This document shows, in pieces, positions 41,113 through 48,756 of a stretch of DNA of 64,000 nucleotides. The first letter of the stretch is position 1. Each line of letters opens with the position of its first letter. Source of the DNA: Cryobacterium sp. BB307 (GTDB lineage Bacteria; Actinomycetota; Actinomycetes; Actinomycetales; Microbacteriaceae); assembly GCF_012274275.1 (NCBI RefSeq), contig NZ_JAANZA010000001.1:1054001-1118000 (forward strand), in the 5' to 3' direction. The notes beneath the pieces were generated by a model. It was given only the letters and a program-made list of their open reading frames with translations, did no database searches and was not told the DNA's origin. The translations under genes and the position numbers were made by a program.

Positions 41113-42064
41113 GCGCCGGCACGCGCTCCCCAAAGGTGCGACGGTACGCGGTCGGGGTCGTCTGCAGCGTTTTCACGAAGTGGTGCCGCATGACGGCGGC
41201 AGCCCCGAACCCGGTGCGCGCCGCCACCTGCTCGAGGCTGAGGTCGCTCTGCTCGAGCAGCTGCTGCGCGCGCACGAGCCGCTGACGGTTCAGCCAGGCG
41301 GCAGGGGTCGTGCCGGTCTCCGCCCTGAATCGCCTGGCGAACGTGCGCGACGACATGAGCGCGCGCCGCGCCAGCTGATCGACGGTGAGCTCCTCGTCGA
41401 GGTGCTCGAGCATCCACTCGATCACCGGTGCGAGCGAGTCGCTCTTGCACTCCGGGATCGGCGTGTCGATGTACTGCGACTGGCCGCCGTCCCGCTGCGG
41501 GGGCACCACCATCCGGCGCGCGATCACGTTCGCCGCCGCCGCACCGAGCTCCTTGCGCACGATGTGCAGGGCCGCGTCGATTCCGGATGCCGTGCCGGCG
41601 CTGGTCACGACGTTGCCGTCCTCGACGAACAGCACATCCGGGTTCACGCTCGTGCCGGGATACTCGCGAGCGAGCTTGTCGGTGTACATCCAATGGGTGG
41701 TGGCGGCGCGGCCGTCCAGGACGCCCGCCTGCGCGAGCACGAACGCACCGGAGCAGACGCTCAGCACCCACGCCCCGCGCCGCTCGGCAGCCCGGATGAC
41801 CTCGAGCACCTCATCGTCGACCTCGTCGACACTGTGCGCGGGCACCGCGAGCAGGTCGGCATCCGCCGCTGCGCTGAGATCGTTCTCGATCACGATGTCG
41901 AAGCCCTGCGACGTGCGCACCCGACCCGGCCGCGACGTGGCGATGGTGAAGTCGAATGCCGGCCCGCCGCTCTCGGTGCGGTCGATGCCGAATACCTCGC
42001 AGATGGTGCCGAACTCGAACGGCGCGACACCGGGGATCGCAAGCAGAACGACCTTGTTGAGCAT
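41102..42064 (-). CDS. GlxA-family transcriptional regulator (DJ-1/PfpI domain plus AraC HTH)
   Basis: A 320-residue regulator. Residues about 1-170 are a class I glutamine-amidotransferase-like DJ-1/PfpI ligand domain (VVLLAIPGVAPFEFG, VCSGAFVLAQAGVLDG, with VTSAGTASGIDAALH). The C-terminal 100 residues are an AraC double helix-turn-helix (VDQLARRALMSSRTFARRF ... LEQVAARTGFG). Start ATG 42064 follows GGGAGG. The last residues are encoded inside a dispersed repeat. The control region contains four CTGCCA/TGGCAG half-sites, so autoregulation is likely. Inducer and targets are unknown; the small membrane protein gene next to it is a probable target. Confidence 0.85.
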   Translation of the reverse strand: MLNKVVLLAIPGVAPFEFGTICEVFGIDRTESGGPAFDFTIATSRPGRVRTSQGFDIVIENDLSAAADADLLAVPAHSVDEVDDEVLEVIRAAERRGAWVLSVCSGAFVLAQAGVLDGRAATTHWMYTDKLAREYPGTSVNPDVLFVEDGNVVTSAGTASGIDAALHIVRKELGAAAANVIARRMVVPPQRDGGQSQYIDTPIPECKSDSLAPVIEWMLEHLDEELTVDQLARRALMSSRTFARRFRAETGTTPAAWLNRQRLVRAQQLLEQSDLSLEQVAARTGFGAAAVMRHHFVKTLQTTPTAYRRTFGERVPALAG

Positions 42065-42075
42065 GGCGCCTCCCG

Positions 42076-42148
42076 TGGCAGGAATGGACCTAATGCTGTC
42101 CATACTGCCACTAGTGGCAGGAAAACACTAGGCAAAGAATTACTGCCA
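42076..42148. promoter_or_regulatory. Operator array for the GlxA-like regulator (four half-sites)
   Basis: TGGCAG at 42076 and 42115 and CTGCCA at 42105 and 42143 recur with 38-39 bp periodicity. The middle pair forms a perfect 16-bp palindrome, CTGCCACTAGTGGCAG (42105-42120). The array fills the divergent region between the regulator (start 42064) and the small ORF (start 42148). Confidence 0.6.
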
Positions 42149-42249
42149 TGATTCTCGTACTCGCCACCATCGCAGTCGCGGCCATCTCGGCCACCGCGAA
42201 CCTCGTGCACCGCGACGGCTACCGCCGCATCCCGACCCGCTTCAGTTGA
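42148..42249 (+). CDS. Small membrane protein (33 aa)
   Basis: A 33-residue ORF with an N-terminal hydrophobic helix (ILVLATIAVAAISATANLV) and a basic tail DGYRRIPTRFS. The tail resembles the end of short membrane peptides recalled from other Microbacteriaceae, but this could not be checked. No clear ribosome site. It is divergent from the GlxA-like regulator and starts at the last half-site of the operator array, so it may be that regulator's target. The function is unknown. Confidence 0.5.
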   Translation: MILVLATIAVAAISATANLVHRDGYRRIPTRFS

Positions 42250-42276
42250 CACCAGGCGCGCCGCTAGCCTTGGGGG

Positions 42277-43248
42277 ATGACTTGGCTCGTGACCGGCGGC
42301 GCCGGCTACATCGGCTCGCACGTCGCCGCGGCGCTGCAGGAATCCGGCCGGAACGTCGTCGTGCTCGACGACCTCTCCACCGGCCGCATCGAGTTCGTCC
42401 CGCCGGGCGCCCAGTTCGTGCGCGGCTCCATCCTCGACGGCGATCTGCTGCTGCGCACCATGCAGCGCCACGGCATCACCGGCGTGGTGCACCTGGCCGG
42501 CTTCAAGTTCGCCGGCGTCTCGGTTCAGCGGCCGCTGCACACCTATGAGGTCAATGTCACCGGCACCGCGACGCTGCTCGGCGCGATGGACGCATCCGGG
42601 ATCGACAAGCTGGTCTTCTCCTCGAGTGCCTCCGTCTACGGCAACCCCGATGTCGACCTCGTCACAGAGGACACCCGGACTGCCCCCGAATCTCCCTATG
42701 GCGAGACCAAACTCATCGGGGAATGGCTGCTGCGCGACCAAGCCATCGCCACCGGCCTGAAGCACACGAGCCTGCGCTACTTCAACGTCGTCGGCAGCGG
42801 CCTGCCCGACGTCTACGACGTGAGCCCGCACAACCTGTTCCCGATCGTCTTCGAGCGTCTCCTCGACGGCGAGACACCAACCATCCACGGCGACGACTAC
42901 CCGACGCCGGATGGCACGTGTGTTCGCGACTACGTGCACATCGCCGACGTCGCGCTCGCCCACGCATCCGCCGCGCACCGCCTCGAAACCGGCGCGCCGA
43001 TCCAGCCGGCCTACAACCTCGGCAGCGGCAATGGTGTCTCGGTGGCGCAGATCATGAAGGAAATCGCCGCAGTCACCGGCGTCGACTTCACCCCCGAAGT
43101 CGGGGCGCGCCGTCCGGGAGATCCTGCAAGAATTGTCGCGTCGGGGAATCTCGCAGCGCGAGATCTCGACTGGGGGATGCGGAACAGCCTTTCCGACATG
43201 GTGGAAAGTGCATGGTCGGCGCGTCGTGAACCTTCAGCAACCGCTTGA
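42277..43248 (+). CDS. galE: UDP-glucose 4-epimerase
   Basis: A 323-residue extended SDR with VTGGAGYIGSHVAAAL, HLAGFKFAGVSVQRP, SSSASVYG and the YxxxK of SPYGETK, followed by RYFNVVG and DYVHIADVA. It interconverts UDP-Glc and UDP-Gal (or UDP-GlcNAc and UDP-GalNAc) and supplies galactose for wall glycans. The ATG lies 6 nt after TAGCCT (42265-42270), so the message may be leaderless; a TTGACA at 42246 is too close to be its -35. Confidence 0.9.
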   Translation: MTWLVTGGAGYIGSHVAAALQESGRNVVVLDDLSTGRIEFVPPGAQFVRGSILDGDLLLRTMQRHGITGVVHLAGFKFAGVSVQRPLHTYEVNVTGTATLLGAMDASGIDKLVFSSSASVYGNPDVDLVTEDTRTAPESPYGETKLIGEWLLRDQAIATGLKHTSLRYFNVVGSGLPDVYDVSPHNLFPIVFERLLDGETPTIHGDDYPTPDGTCVRDYVHIADVALAHASAAHRLETGAPIQPAYNLGSGNGVSVAQIMKEIAAVTGVDFTPEVGARRPGDPARIVASGNLAARDLDWGMRNSLSDMVESAWSARREPSATA

Positions 43249-43266
43249 GGGTTTAACATTCGCGAC

Positions 43267-43296
43267 TTGACCTACGCGAATTACAAGAGTGTAATT
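43267..43296 (+). promoter_or_regulatory. whiB promoter with overlapping inverted repeat
   Basis: TTGACC (43267-43272), 17 bp, then TGTAAT (43290-43295) is a near-consensus promoter. AATTAC (43279-43284) and GTAATT (43291-43296) form an inverted repeat with a 6-nt spacer across the -10, a possible operator. Confidence 0.6.
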
Positions 43297-43347
43297 ATCT
43301 CCAAGTGTTGCGCACGTCGCACACATGGAGAACGGGGAGGGTGTGCT

Positions 43348-43671
43348 ATGGCGATTGCCGAGCAACGACGAGGGGTCCCCGACGACTGGTTTATCGACCC
43401 GGTTCAGCTGGGCGTTCCGGGCGTTCGGCCGACGAGCGTTGGCGACGATGACAGTGCTCTGGCGTGGCAGTCGGACGCGCTGTGCGCGCAGACCGACCCA
43501 GAGGCCTTCTTCCCGGAGAAGGGCGGCTCAACACGCGACGCGAAGAAGATCTGCGCGTCCTGCGAAGTGAAGTCGCAGTGCCTGGAGTACGCGCTCGAGA
43601 ACGACGAACGGTTCGGCATCTGGGGCGGACTCTCCGAGAGGGAACGTCGCAAGCTGCGCAAACGCGCGTAA
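43348..43671 (+). CDS. WhiB-family iron-sulfur transcription factor
   Basis: A 107-residue WhiB-like protein with four cluster cysteines (Cys 46, 69, 72, 78; pattern C-x22-C-x2-C-x5-C), the FGIWGGLS turn and a basic C-terminal tail ERRKLRKR. ATG 43348 has GGGGAGG 7 nt upstream; the longer frame from 43267 overlaps the promoter. WhiB proteins bind a [4Fe-4S] cluster and modulate sigma-factor-dependent transcription. Its neighbours downstream match mycobacterial whiB2 synteny (Rv3260c region), but subgroup assignment needs a tree. Confidence 0.9.
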   Translation: MAIAEQRRGVPDDWFIDPVQLGVPGVRPTSVGDDDSALAWQSDALCAQTDPEAFFPEKGGSTRDAKKICASCEVKSQCLEYALENDERFGIWGGLSERERRKLRKRA

Positions 43672-43681
43672 CGTCAACTCA

Positions 43682-46492
43682 ATGCACCCCAGAGTCACCG
43701 CGATCCTCGTTGCCCAGTCCGGGGCCGAGAATCTCGACAAGACTCTTCGTGCCCTTGGCGCCCAGACGCGGGCACCGGATGCGGTCATCGTGGTCGAGAT
43801 CGGCTCCACCGCCCAGATCACCCAGTTGATCGCGCAATTCGGCCCCGGCCACGTCGTCTCGGCACGAGCGGGCACCACTTTCGGCGGCGCGGTCAGCCAC
43901 GCGGTGCACGTCGCCGCCCCGCCGGAGTCCGAAGAGGAGTGGCTCTGGCTGCTGCGCGAGGACAACGCCCCGGATGAACACGCGCTCGAGCGCCTGCTGG
44001 GCGCGGTCGAGATCGCGCCCTCCGTCGCCGTCGCCGGCCCGAAGCTCATGCGCAGCAGCGAGCCGCACCTGATCGACTCCTTCGGTGAGACCGTCAGCAC
44101 CCTGGGCGCGCGTGTGGAACTCGTCCACGGCGAGCTGGACCAGGGCCAACACGACCGCCGCGACGACGTGCTCGGGATCGCCGGCGGCGGCATGCTGGTG
44201 CGCCGCACGCTGTGGGCCCGCCTCGGCGGCTTCGACCCAGGCCTGCCCAGCATCGACGCGGCCCTCGACTTCTGCATCCGCGCTCGCCTCGCCGGCCACC
44301 GCGTGATCCTCGTGCCGCGCGCGCGGGTGCTCAGCGCGGGCGGCGCCGAGGCCTTCGGCGCGCGCCCGCTTTCCACTGCGCGGCGGTTCCGCATCACCCG
44401 CTCGGCCGAACTGCACCGGCGGATGGTCTACGCACCGGCGCTGGCGATGGTCGTGCACTGGCTGTCGTTCCTGCCCCTCGCGGTCCTCCGGTCGCTCGCG
44501 CACCTGCTCTCCAAGCATCCGGGTCTGGTCCCGGCCGAGTTCTCGGCGGCCTTCCGCGCGCTGGTCGACGGTTCGGTGCTGCCCGCGCGCCGTAACCTGC
44601 GCCGCACCCGGACGGTCGGCTGGGCGGCCATCGCTGGTCTCCGGATGCGACTGGGCGAGCTCCGCGAGCGCCGGGCGCAGGCCCGCGAGGCCGCGCTCAT
44701 CGACGACGTGGGCGGCATCCCCGTCCCGCGGGCCAGCTTCCTGGGCGACGGCGGGCTGTGGGCGGTGGTCGCGATGGCGGTGGTCGGCCTGATCGCGTTC
44801 GCGCCGCTCCTCGGCGCCAGCGTGCTGAGAGGCGGCGGGTTGCTGCCGCTGGGCACCGACGTCGGCGACCTGTGGGGCAACGTCGGCTACGGCTGGCGCG
44901 AACTCGGCACCGGCTTCCTCGGCGCCGCTGACCCGTTCGCCGCTGTCCTCGCCGTGCTCGGCTCCATCACCTTCTGGGCGCCGAGCTACTCGATCCTGCT
45001 GCTCTACCTGGCCGCGCTGCCGCTGGCTGCGCTCGGCGCGTGGTGCTGCGCGCGCCGCCTCACCACAACGCGCTGGCTGCCGGTGCTGGCCGCACTGCTG
45101 TGGGCCGTGGCGCCGCCGCTGCTGTCCTCCCTCGCGAGCGGCCAGCTCGGCGCCGCGATCGCCCACCTTGTGCTGCCATGGCTCGCGCTCGCGGTGATCG
45201 GCTCCGGTCGGTCGTTGGCGGCAGGCGCGGCGGCCAGCATCCTGCTGGCGGTGGTCGGCGCGTCGGCGCCGGTGCTGATCCCCGCGCTGCTGCTGCTCTG
45301 GCTCGGCGCTCTCATCGCCCGCCCGCGCGCGCTGTTGCGCACGATCGGCGTCCCGATCCCGCTGCTCGCGCTGTTCGCGCCCCTGGTTGTCACCCAGTTC
45401 GTGCGCGGTACACCGCTGGCCGTGTTCGCCGACCCTGGCGTGCCTGTGTCCGGTGACGCGGCATCCGGATGGCGGCTCGCTCTCGGCGACGCCGATGGCA
45501 GCCTGCTCGGCTGGCCGCAGCTGCTGGCGGCGCTCGGCGTGCCCGACTCCATCGCGCCGTTCGTCATCGCCGGCCTGCTCGCGCCGCTCGCGGTGCTCGC
45601 CCTCCTTTCCCTGTTCCTGCGCGGGACCTACCGCGCCATCCCGGCCACGCTGACCGCGCTGCTCGGCTACCTCACCGCGGTTGCCGCGACGCACCTGGCG
45701 CTGGCCTCTGTCGGCGGCCAGCCGGTGACGGTGTGGCCGGGGTCCGGACTCAGCCTGTTCTGGCTCGGACTCATCGCCGCCGCCCTCGTCGCGCTCGACG
45801 CCCTCGGGCGGGCGGCAACGTCATCCGCGCTGCTCACCGGCATCACCGCCGCCACCGTCGCGGTGCCGCTGCTGGGCGCCATCCTGATCGGCGCGGCCGC
45901 GGTTGCCCCTTCGAGCCGCCCGATCGTGCCCGCGCTGGTGAATGCGCTCGCCGATCAGCAACCGGATGTCGGCACGCTCGTCCTCTCGCCGAGGCCAGAC
46001 GACCGGGTCGCCGCCAAGTTGCAGCGCGGCGCGGGGGCGACCCTCGACGACCAGTCGACGCTCGCGACCACAGCCGCCCGAGCCAGCGCCGAGCAGCAGC
46101 GCATCGCCAAACTCGCCGGCAACCTGGTGTCACGCAGCGGCTTCGACAGCGCCGCAGAGCTGGCCGAGCTCGGCATCGGCTTCATCGTGCTCACGCACGG
46201 CGACGCCGACACCCAGCGGCGTGCATCCGACGCGCTGAACGCCAACGACGCGCTGACCGCCGCCGGCGGGACAGTCGACGGCAACCTGTGGCGGTTCGAC
46301 GGCGAGCTGGCAGCCCAGCCCGAGCATCCGGGCAACACCGACACCGCAATCGGCCGCGGCATCCTGATCGGCCAAGGCGTGGTGTTCGGCATCGCGGTGC
46401 TGCTTGCGCTGCCGTTCGGGACTAGGCGGAAGGTGTACAGCGGACGCGGACCCGCCGGAGAAGCCGACACGTTCGAAAGCGGTGAGGAATGA
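43682..46492 (+). CDS. Large GT2 glycosyltransferase with C-terminal polytopic membrane domain
   Basis: A 936-residue protein. Residues about 1-230 are a GT2-type domain (VTAILVAQSGAENLDKTL, LWLLREDNAPDEHALERL, GIAGGGMLVRRTLWARLGG), and about 240 onward has roughly fourteen hydrophobic helices with long Ala/Leu-rich runs and an exported segment before the last helix. Such proteins follow whiB in many actinobacteria. Membrane-associated synthesis or export of a wall glycan is likely. The donor is unknown. The stop overlaps the next gene (ATGA). A TAACGT 7 nt before the ATG may be an internal -10. Confidence 0.8.
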   Translation: MHPRVTAILVAQSGAENLDKTLRALGAQTRAPDAVIVVEIGSTAQITQLIAQFGPGHVVSARAGTTFGGAVSHAVHVAAPPESEEEWLWLLREDNAPDEHALERLLGAVEIAPSVAVAGPKLMRSSEPHLIDSFGETVSTLGARVELVHGELDQGQHDRRDDVLGIAGGGMLVRRTLWARLGGFDPGLPSIDAALDFCIRARLAGHRVILVPRARVLSAGGAEAFGARPLSTARRFRITRSAELHRRMVYAPALAMVVHWLSFLPLAVLRSLAHLLSKHPGLVPAEFSAAFRALVDGSVLPARRNLRRTRTVGWAAIAGLRMRLGELRERRAQAREAALIDDVGGIPVPRASFLGDGGLWAVVAMAVVGLIAFAPLLGASVLRGGGLLPLGTDVGDLWGNVGYGWRELGTGFLGAADPFAAVLAVLGSITFWAPSYSILLLYLAALPLAALGAWCCARRLTTTRWLPVLAALLWAVAPPLLSSLASGQLGAAIAHLVLPWLALAVIGSGRSLAAGAAASILLAVVGASAPVLIPALLLLWLGALIARPRALLRTIGVPIPLLALFAPLVVTQFVRGTPLAVFADPGVPVSGDAASGWRLALGDADGSLLGWPQLLAALGVPDSIAPFVIAGLLAPLAVLALLSLFLRGTYRAIPATLTALLGYLTAVAATHLALASVGGQPVTVWPGSGLSLFWLGLIAAALVALDALGRAATSSALLTGITAATVAVPLLGAILIGAAAVAPSSRPIVPALVNALADQQPDVGTLVLSPRPDDRVAAKLQRGAGATLDDQSTLATTAARASAEQQRIAKLAGNLVSRSGFDSAAELAELGIGFIVLTHGDADTQRRASDALNANDALTAAGGTVDGNLWRFDGELAAQPEHPGNTDTAIGRGILIGQGVVFGIAVLLALPFGTRRKVYSGRGPAGEADTFESGEE

Positions 46493-47955
46493 CCGACGCG
46501 ACCGACTTCGAAGAGGCACCGGAGGAACTCGCCACCGAACCCGCCCCGGCCCCCAAGGGACGCTCGGCGGTGGTCGTCGGGGCACGCGTGCTGACCGGCG
46601 CGGTGGGGGTCGGTGTCGCCGCGCTCGCGATCGCCGGCGCGACCTGGCTTCCGCTGCCGACGGTTGGCGGCGATGTGCGAGCGCTGGACGTGCATCCGAC
46701 AGCAGCCGCGCAGGAGCGCGTGTGCGCCGGCTCGCTGCTGAGGTTCGGCGACGAGAGCGGCCAGGACGCCCGCGCGGTCGCCCCGATCGGCGAGCCCGAC
46801 ATCCGCTTCGCCGCGACCGACGGCATGCCGCGGCTGCAGCCGATGGCCGGTGGCGCCGGGGGACCGCACCGCGTCACGCTCGAGCCGACCGGGCCGGAAC
46901 AGTCCACGTTCGGTGCCAGTCAGAGCCAGGCCGGCGGCGAGTTCGCCGGGTTCGCGGCGGCGCAGTGCGCGATGCCGGCTAGCCAGACCTGGCTGGTCGG
47001 CGGGGCATCGACCACCGGACGGGTCACCCTCATCCGCTTGGTCAATCCGAGCACGGTCGACTCCCTGGTCGACCTCACCATCCACACCGAGAACGGGATC
47101 ATCACCGCGGCCGGCACCGACGGCATCGTTGTGCCGCCCGGGGGAGAGCGGGTGCTGCCGCTGGCCGGGTTCGCCCCGGATGCCGCGTCGCCGGTCATCC
47201 GGGTGGTGAGCCGCGGCGGGGAGATCGTGGCGACGCTGCAGCAATCGATCGTGCGCACCCTCGCGCCCAGTGGCGTCGACCTGATCGGCGGCGTCAATGC
47301 GCCGTCGACCGGCATCGTGATCCCCGGGTTCGTCATCAATGGCGGTCACGCGGCCGAAGAGCTCACCGCCGGTGCCACGGTCGACGACGCCGGCGCGGTC
47401 ATCCGGTTGCTGGCGCCGGGCAACGAGGACGCGACAGCCATGCTCAGCATGACTCCCGAGGACGGGTCGCCCGCCGTCGACCCGGTCGCGATCGACTTGA
47501 CCGCGGGACAGGTCATCGACGTCGCGCTCGACCACATCGAGGACGGCTCCTACACCGTGCGTGTCGACGCGACGTTGCCGGTCGTCGCCGCAGCCCGGTC
47601 AACCACGGCCGATGGGGAAGGCGGCACCGACTTCGCGTGGTTCGGAGCCGCTCCCGTCCTGAGCGAACCGGCCCTGCTGAGCGTCGCCCCGGGGCCGTGG
47701 GCTGCGCTGCATCTGGTCAACCCCACCGAGCAGGATGCCGAGGTCACGGTCACGTCGGAGACCGGCAGCGAGGAGACGGTGAGCGTACCGGCTGGTGCTG
47801 CTGCTGTTGTGCCGGTTCCGGCAGGCGGCACGTTCGAACTGGACGGTTTCGACCAGCTGCACGTGTCGGTGAGCTACCGCGGCGCGACCGAATTGGCTGG
47901 GTTCGTGGTGACCGGTCCCTCGCCGCTCGCGCGCGACATCCGGGTGCTGCTCTAG
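46489..47955 (+). CDS. DUF5719 family secreted/membrane-anchored protein
   Basis: A 488-residue protein with a short acidic cytoplasmic N-terminus, one membrane helix at about residues 27-50 and an exported beta-rich Ala/Thr/Val-rich domain. Size, topology and position directly after the large GT2 membrane protein match DUF5719. No catalytic motif seen. Translational coupling (ATGA overlap) suggests that it works with the glycosyltransferase at the outer membrane face. Confidence 0.75.
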   Translation: MTDATDFEEAPEELATEPAPAPKGRSAVVVGARVLTGAVGVGVAALAIAGATWLPLPTVGGDVRALDVHPTAAAQERVCAGSLLRFGDESGQDARAVAPIGEPDIRFAATDGMPRLQPMAGGAGGPHRVTLEPTGPEQSTFGASQSQAGGEFAGFAAAQCAMPASQTWLVGGASTTGRVTLIRLVNPSTVDSLVDLTIHTENGIITAAGTDGIVVPPGGERVLPLAGFAPDAASPVIRVVSRGGEIVATLQQSIVRTLAPSGVDLIGGVNAPSTGIVIPGFVINGGHAAEELTAGATVDDAGAVIRLLAPGNEDATAMLSMTPEDGSPAVDPVAIDLTAGQVIDVALDHIEDGSYTVRVDATLPVVAAARSTTADGEGGTDFAWFGAAPVLSEPALLSVAPGPWAALHLVNPTEQDAEVTVTSETGSEETVSVPAGAAAVVPVPAGGTFELDGFDQLHVSVSYRGATELAGFVVTGPSPLARDIRVLL

Positions 47956-47959
47956 CGAA

Positions 47960-48391
47960 CTAGAAGTGGCGGAAGCGGTCCGGGGCGAGATCCCACGGAT
48001 CGCGGCCGAGGAGCTCGGCGACCGCGCGGAACACGCAGCTCTCGACCAGCATCCGGCGGTGCAGGTCGTCGCGGCGGTGCAGGCGGGAGAGTCGCTCGAT
48101 CGGCACCCGGTAGAGCACGATGCGGCGTTCCGCGGGAAAGACCTGCCAGCGCTGCACGCGACCGCGCTCTGGGCCGGGCGGGAGCGCGGCGACCTCGAAG
48201 CGCGTCGAGCCCAGCTCGTCCGGCCACAGGCCCTTCAAATACTCGGCGGTCGAGGCTACGGTCTGGTCGAAGAGGCCCGCGCGCGAGTACAGCCGGGGCA
48301 GCAGCGGCCCGGTGACCGCCGACCGGATGCCGTGGCCGTGCCGGTCCCGACGTCGCACCGGCGTCGGGGCGGTGTGTCGGGAGCGGGCCAT
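47960..48391 (-). CDS. Metallopeptidase-family (Rv3259-like) protein lacking HExxH
   Basis: A 143-residue protein with a basic N-terminus (RRRDRHGHGIRS), VTGPLLPRLYSR and a C-terminal AELLGRDPWDLAPDRFRHF. It fits the small actinobacterial family found between DUF5719 and DUF3499 genes and usually annotated as metallopeptidase. The helix that would carry HExxH reads ESCVFRAVAELLG, so no zinc-protease motif exists; catalytic activity is doubtful. ATG 48391 lies 6 nt downstream of TAGAAT, which supports this start and a leaderless mRNA. Confidence 0.7.
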   Translation of the reverse strand: MARSRHTAPTPVRRRDRHGHGIRSAVTGPLLPRLYSRAGLFDQTVASTAEYLKGLWPDELGSTRFEVAALPPGPERGRVQRWQVFPAERRIVLYRVPIERLSRLHRRDDLHRRMLVESCVFRAVAELLGRDPWDLAPDRFRHF

Positions 48392-48397
48392 GCCGTG

Positions 48398-48403
48398 ATT
48401 CTA
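48398..48403 (-). promoter_or_regulatory. -10 element, leaderless start of metallopeptidase-like gene
   Basis: On the minus strand TAGAAT is followed by 6 nt and then the ATG at 48391. The motif is close to consensus, and no ribosome site is present. Confidence 0.5.
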
Positions 48404-48530
48404 CGCGCCGCGGGTGTGCGACCGTCGCCGCAGGGCGAGCGCCCCCGAGCGCGCGGGATATTGCGCGCGCACTCGCACAATTCGCGCGCGCTGGTGGCGG
48501 AGCCTCCCCAGACCAGGCCCCCCCGATCGG

Positions 48531-48536
48531 TACAGT
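48531..48536 (+). promoter_or_regulatory. -10 element, leaderless start of DUF3499 gene
   Basis: TACAGT is followed by 7 nt and the ATG at 48544. It favours this ATG over the in-frame GTG at 48535, which overlaps the motif itself. Confidence 0.5.
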
Positions 48537-48543
48537 GGGGCAA

Positions 48544-48756
48544 ATGGACGGTCGGCTCTGCAGCAAGGTCGCGTGCACCAATGAGGCCACGCAGACCTTC
48601 ACCTACGTCTATGCGGACTCGATGGCGGTGCTCGGACCCCTCTCCGACAGGCACGAGCCGCACAGCTACGACCTGTGCCCGGTGCATGCCGAGCGGCTCT
48701 CGGCTCCCCGCGGCTGGCAGGTAATCCGTCATGTAGCGTTGAACAATGAGCTCTGA
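48544..48756 (+). CDS. DUF3499 family small cysteine protein
   Basis: A 70-residue protein, MDGRLCSKVACTNEATQTF at the N-terminus, with a further CPVHAERL segment. The Cys-rich CxxxxC ... CPxH pattern suggests a small zinc-binding fold. It matches DUF3499 (Rv3258c-like), which in actinobacteria lies next to manB. Function unknown. The 3' end overlaps the manB start by 11 bp. Confidence 0.8.
   Translation: MDGRLCSKVACTNEATQTFTYVYADSMAVLGPLSDRHEPHSYDLCPVHAERLSAPRGWQVIRHVALNNEL
48734..48739 (+). promoter_or_regulatory. -10 element, probable leaderless start of manB
   Basis: TAGCGT is followed by 6 nt and the ATG at 48746. It lies inside the end of the DUF3499 gene, so manB may have its own leaderless transcript. 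Confidence 0.4.

Noticed and set aside
43679-45694. 671-residue open frame on the minus strand
   Set aside because: It lies entirely opposite the GT2/membrane protein gene, is low-complexity (Arg, Gln, Glu, Gly-rich) and has no domain; typical antisense frame in GC-rich DNA.
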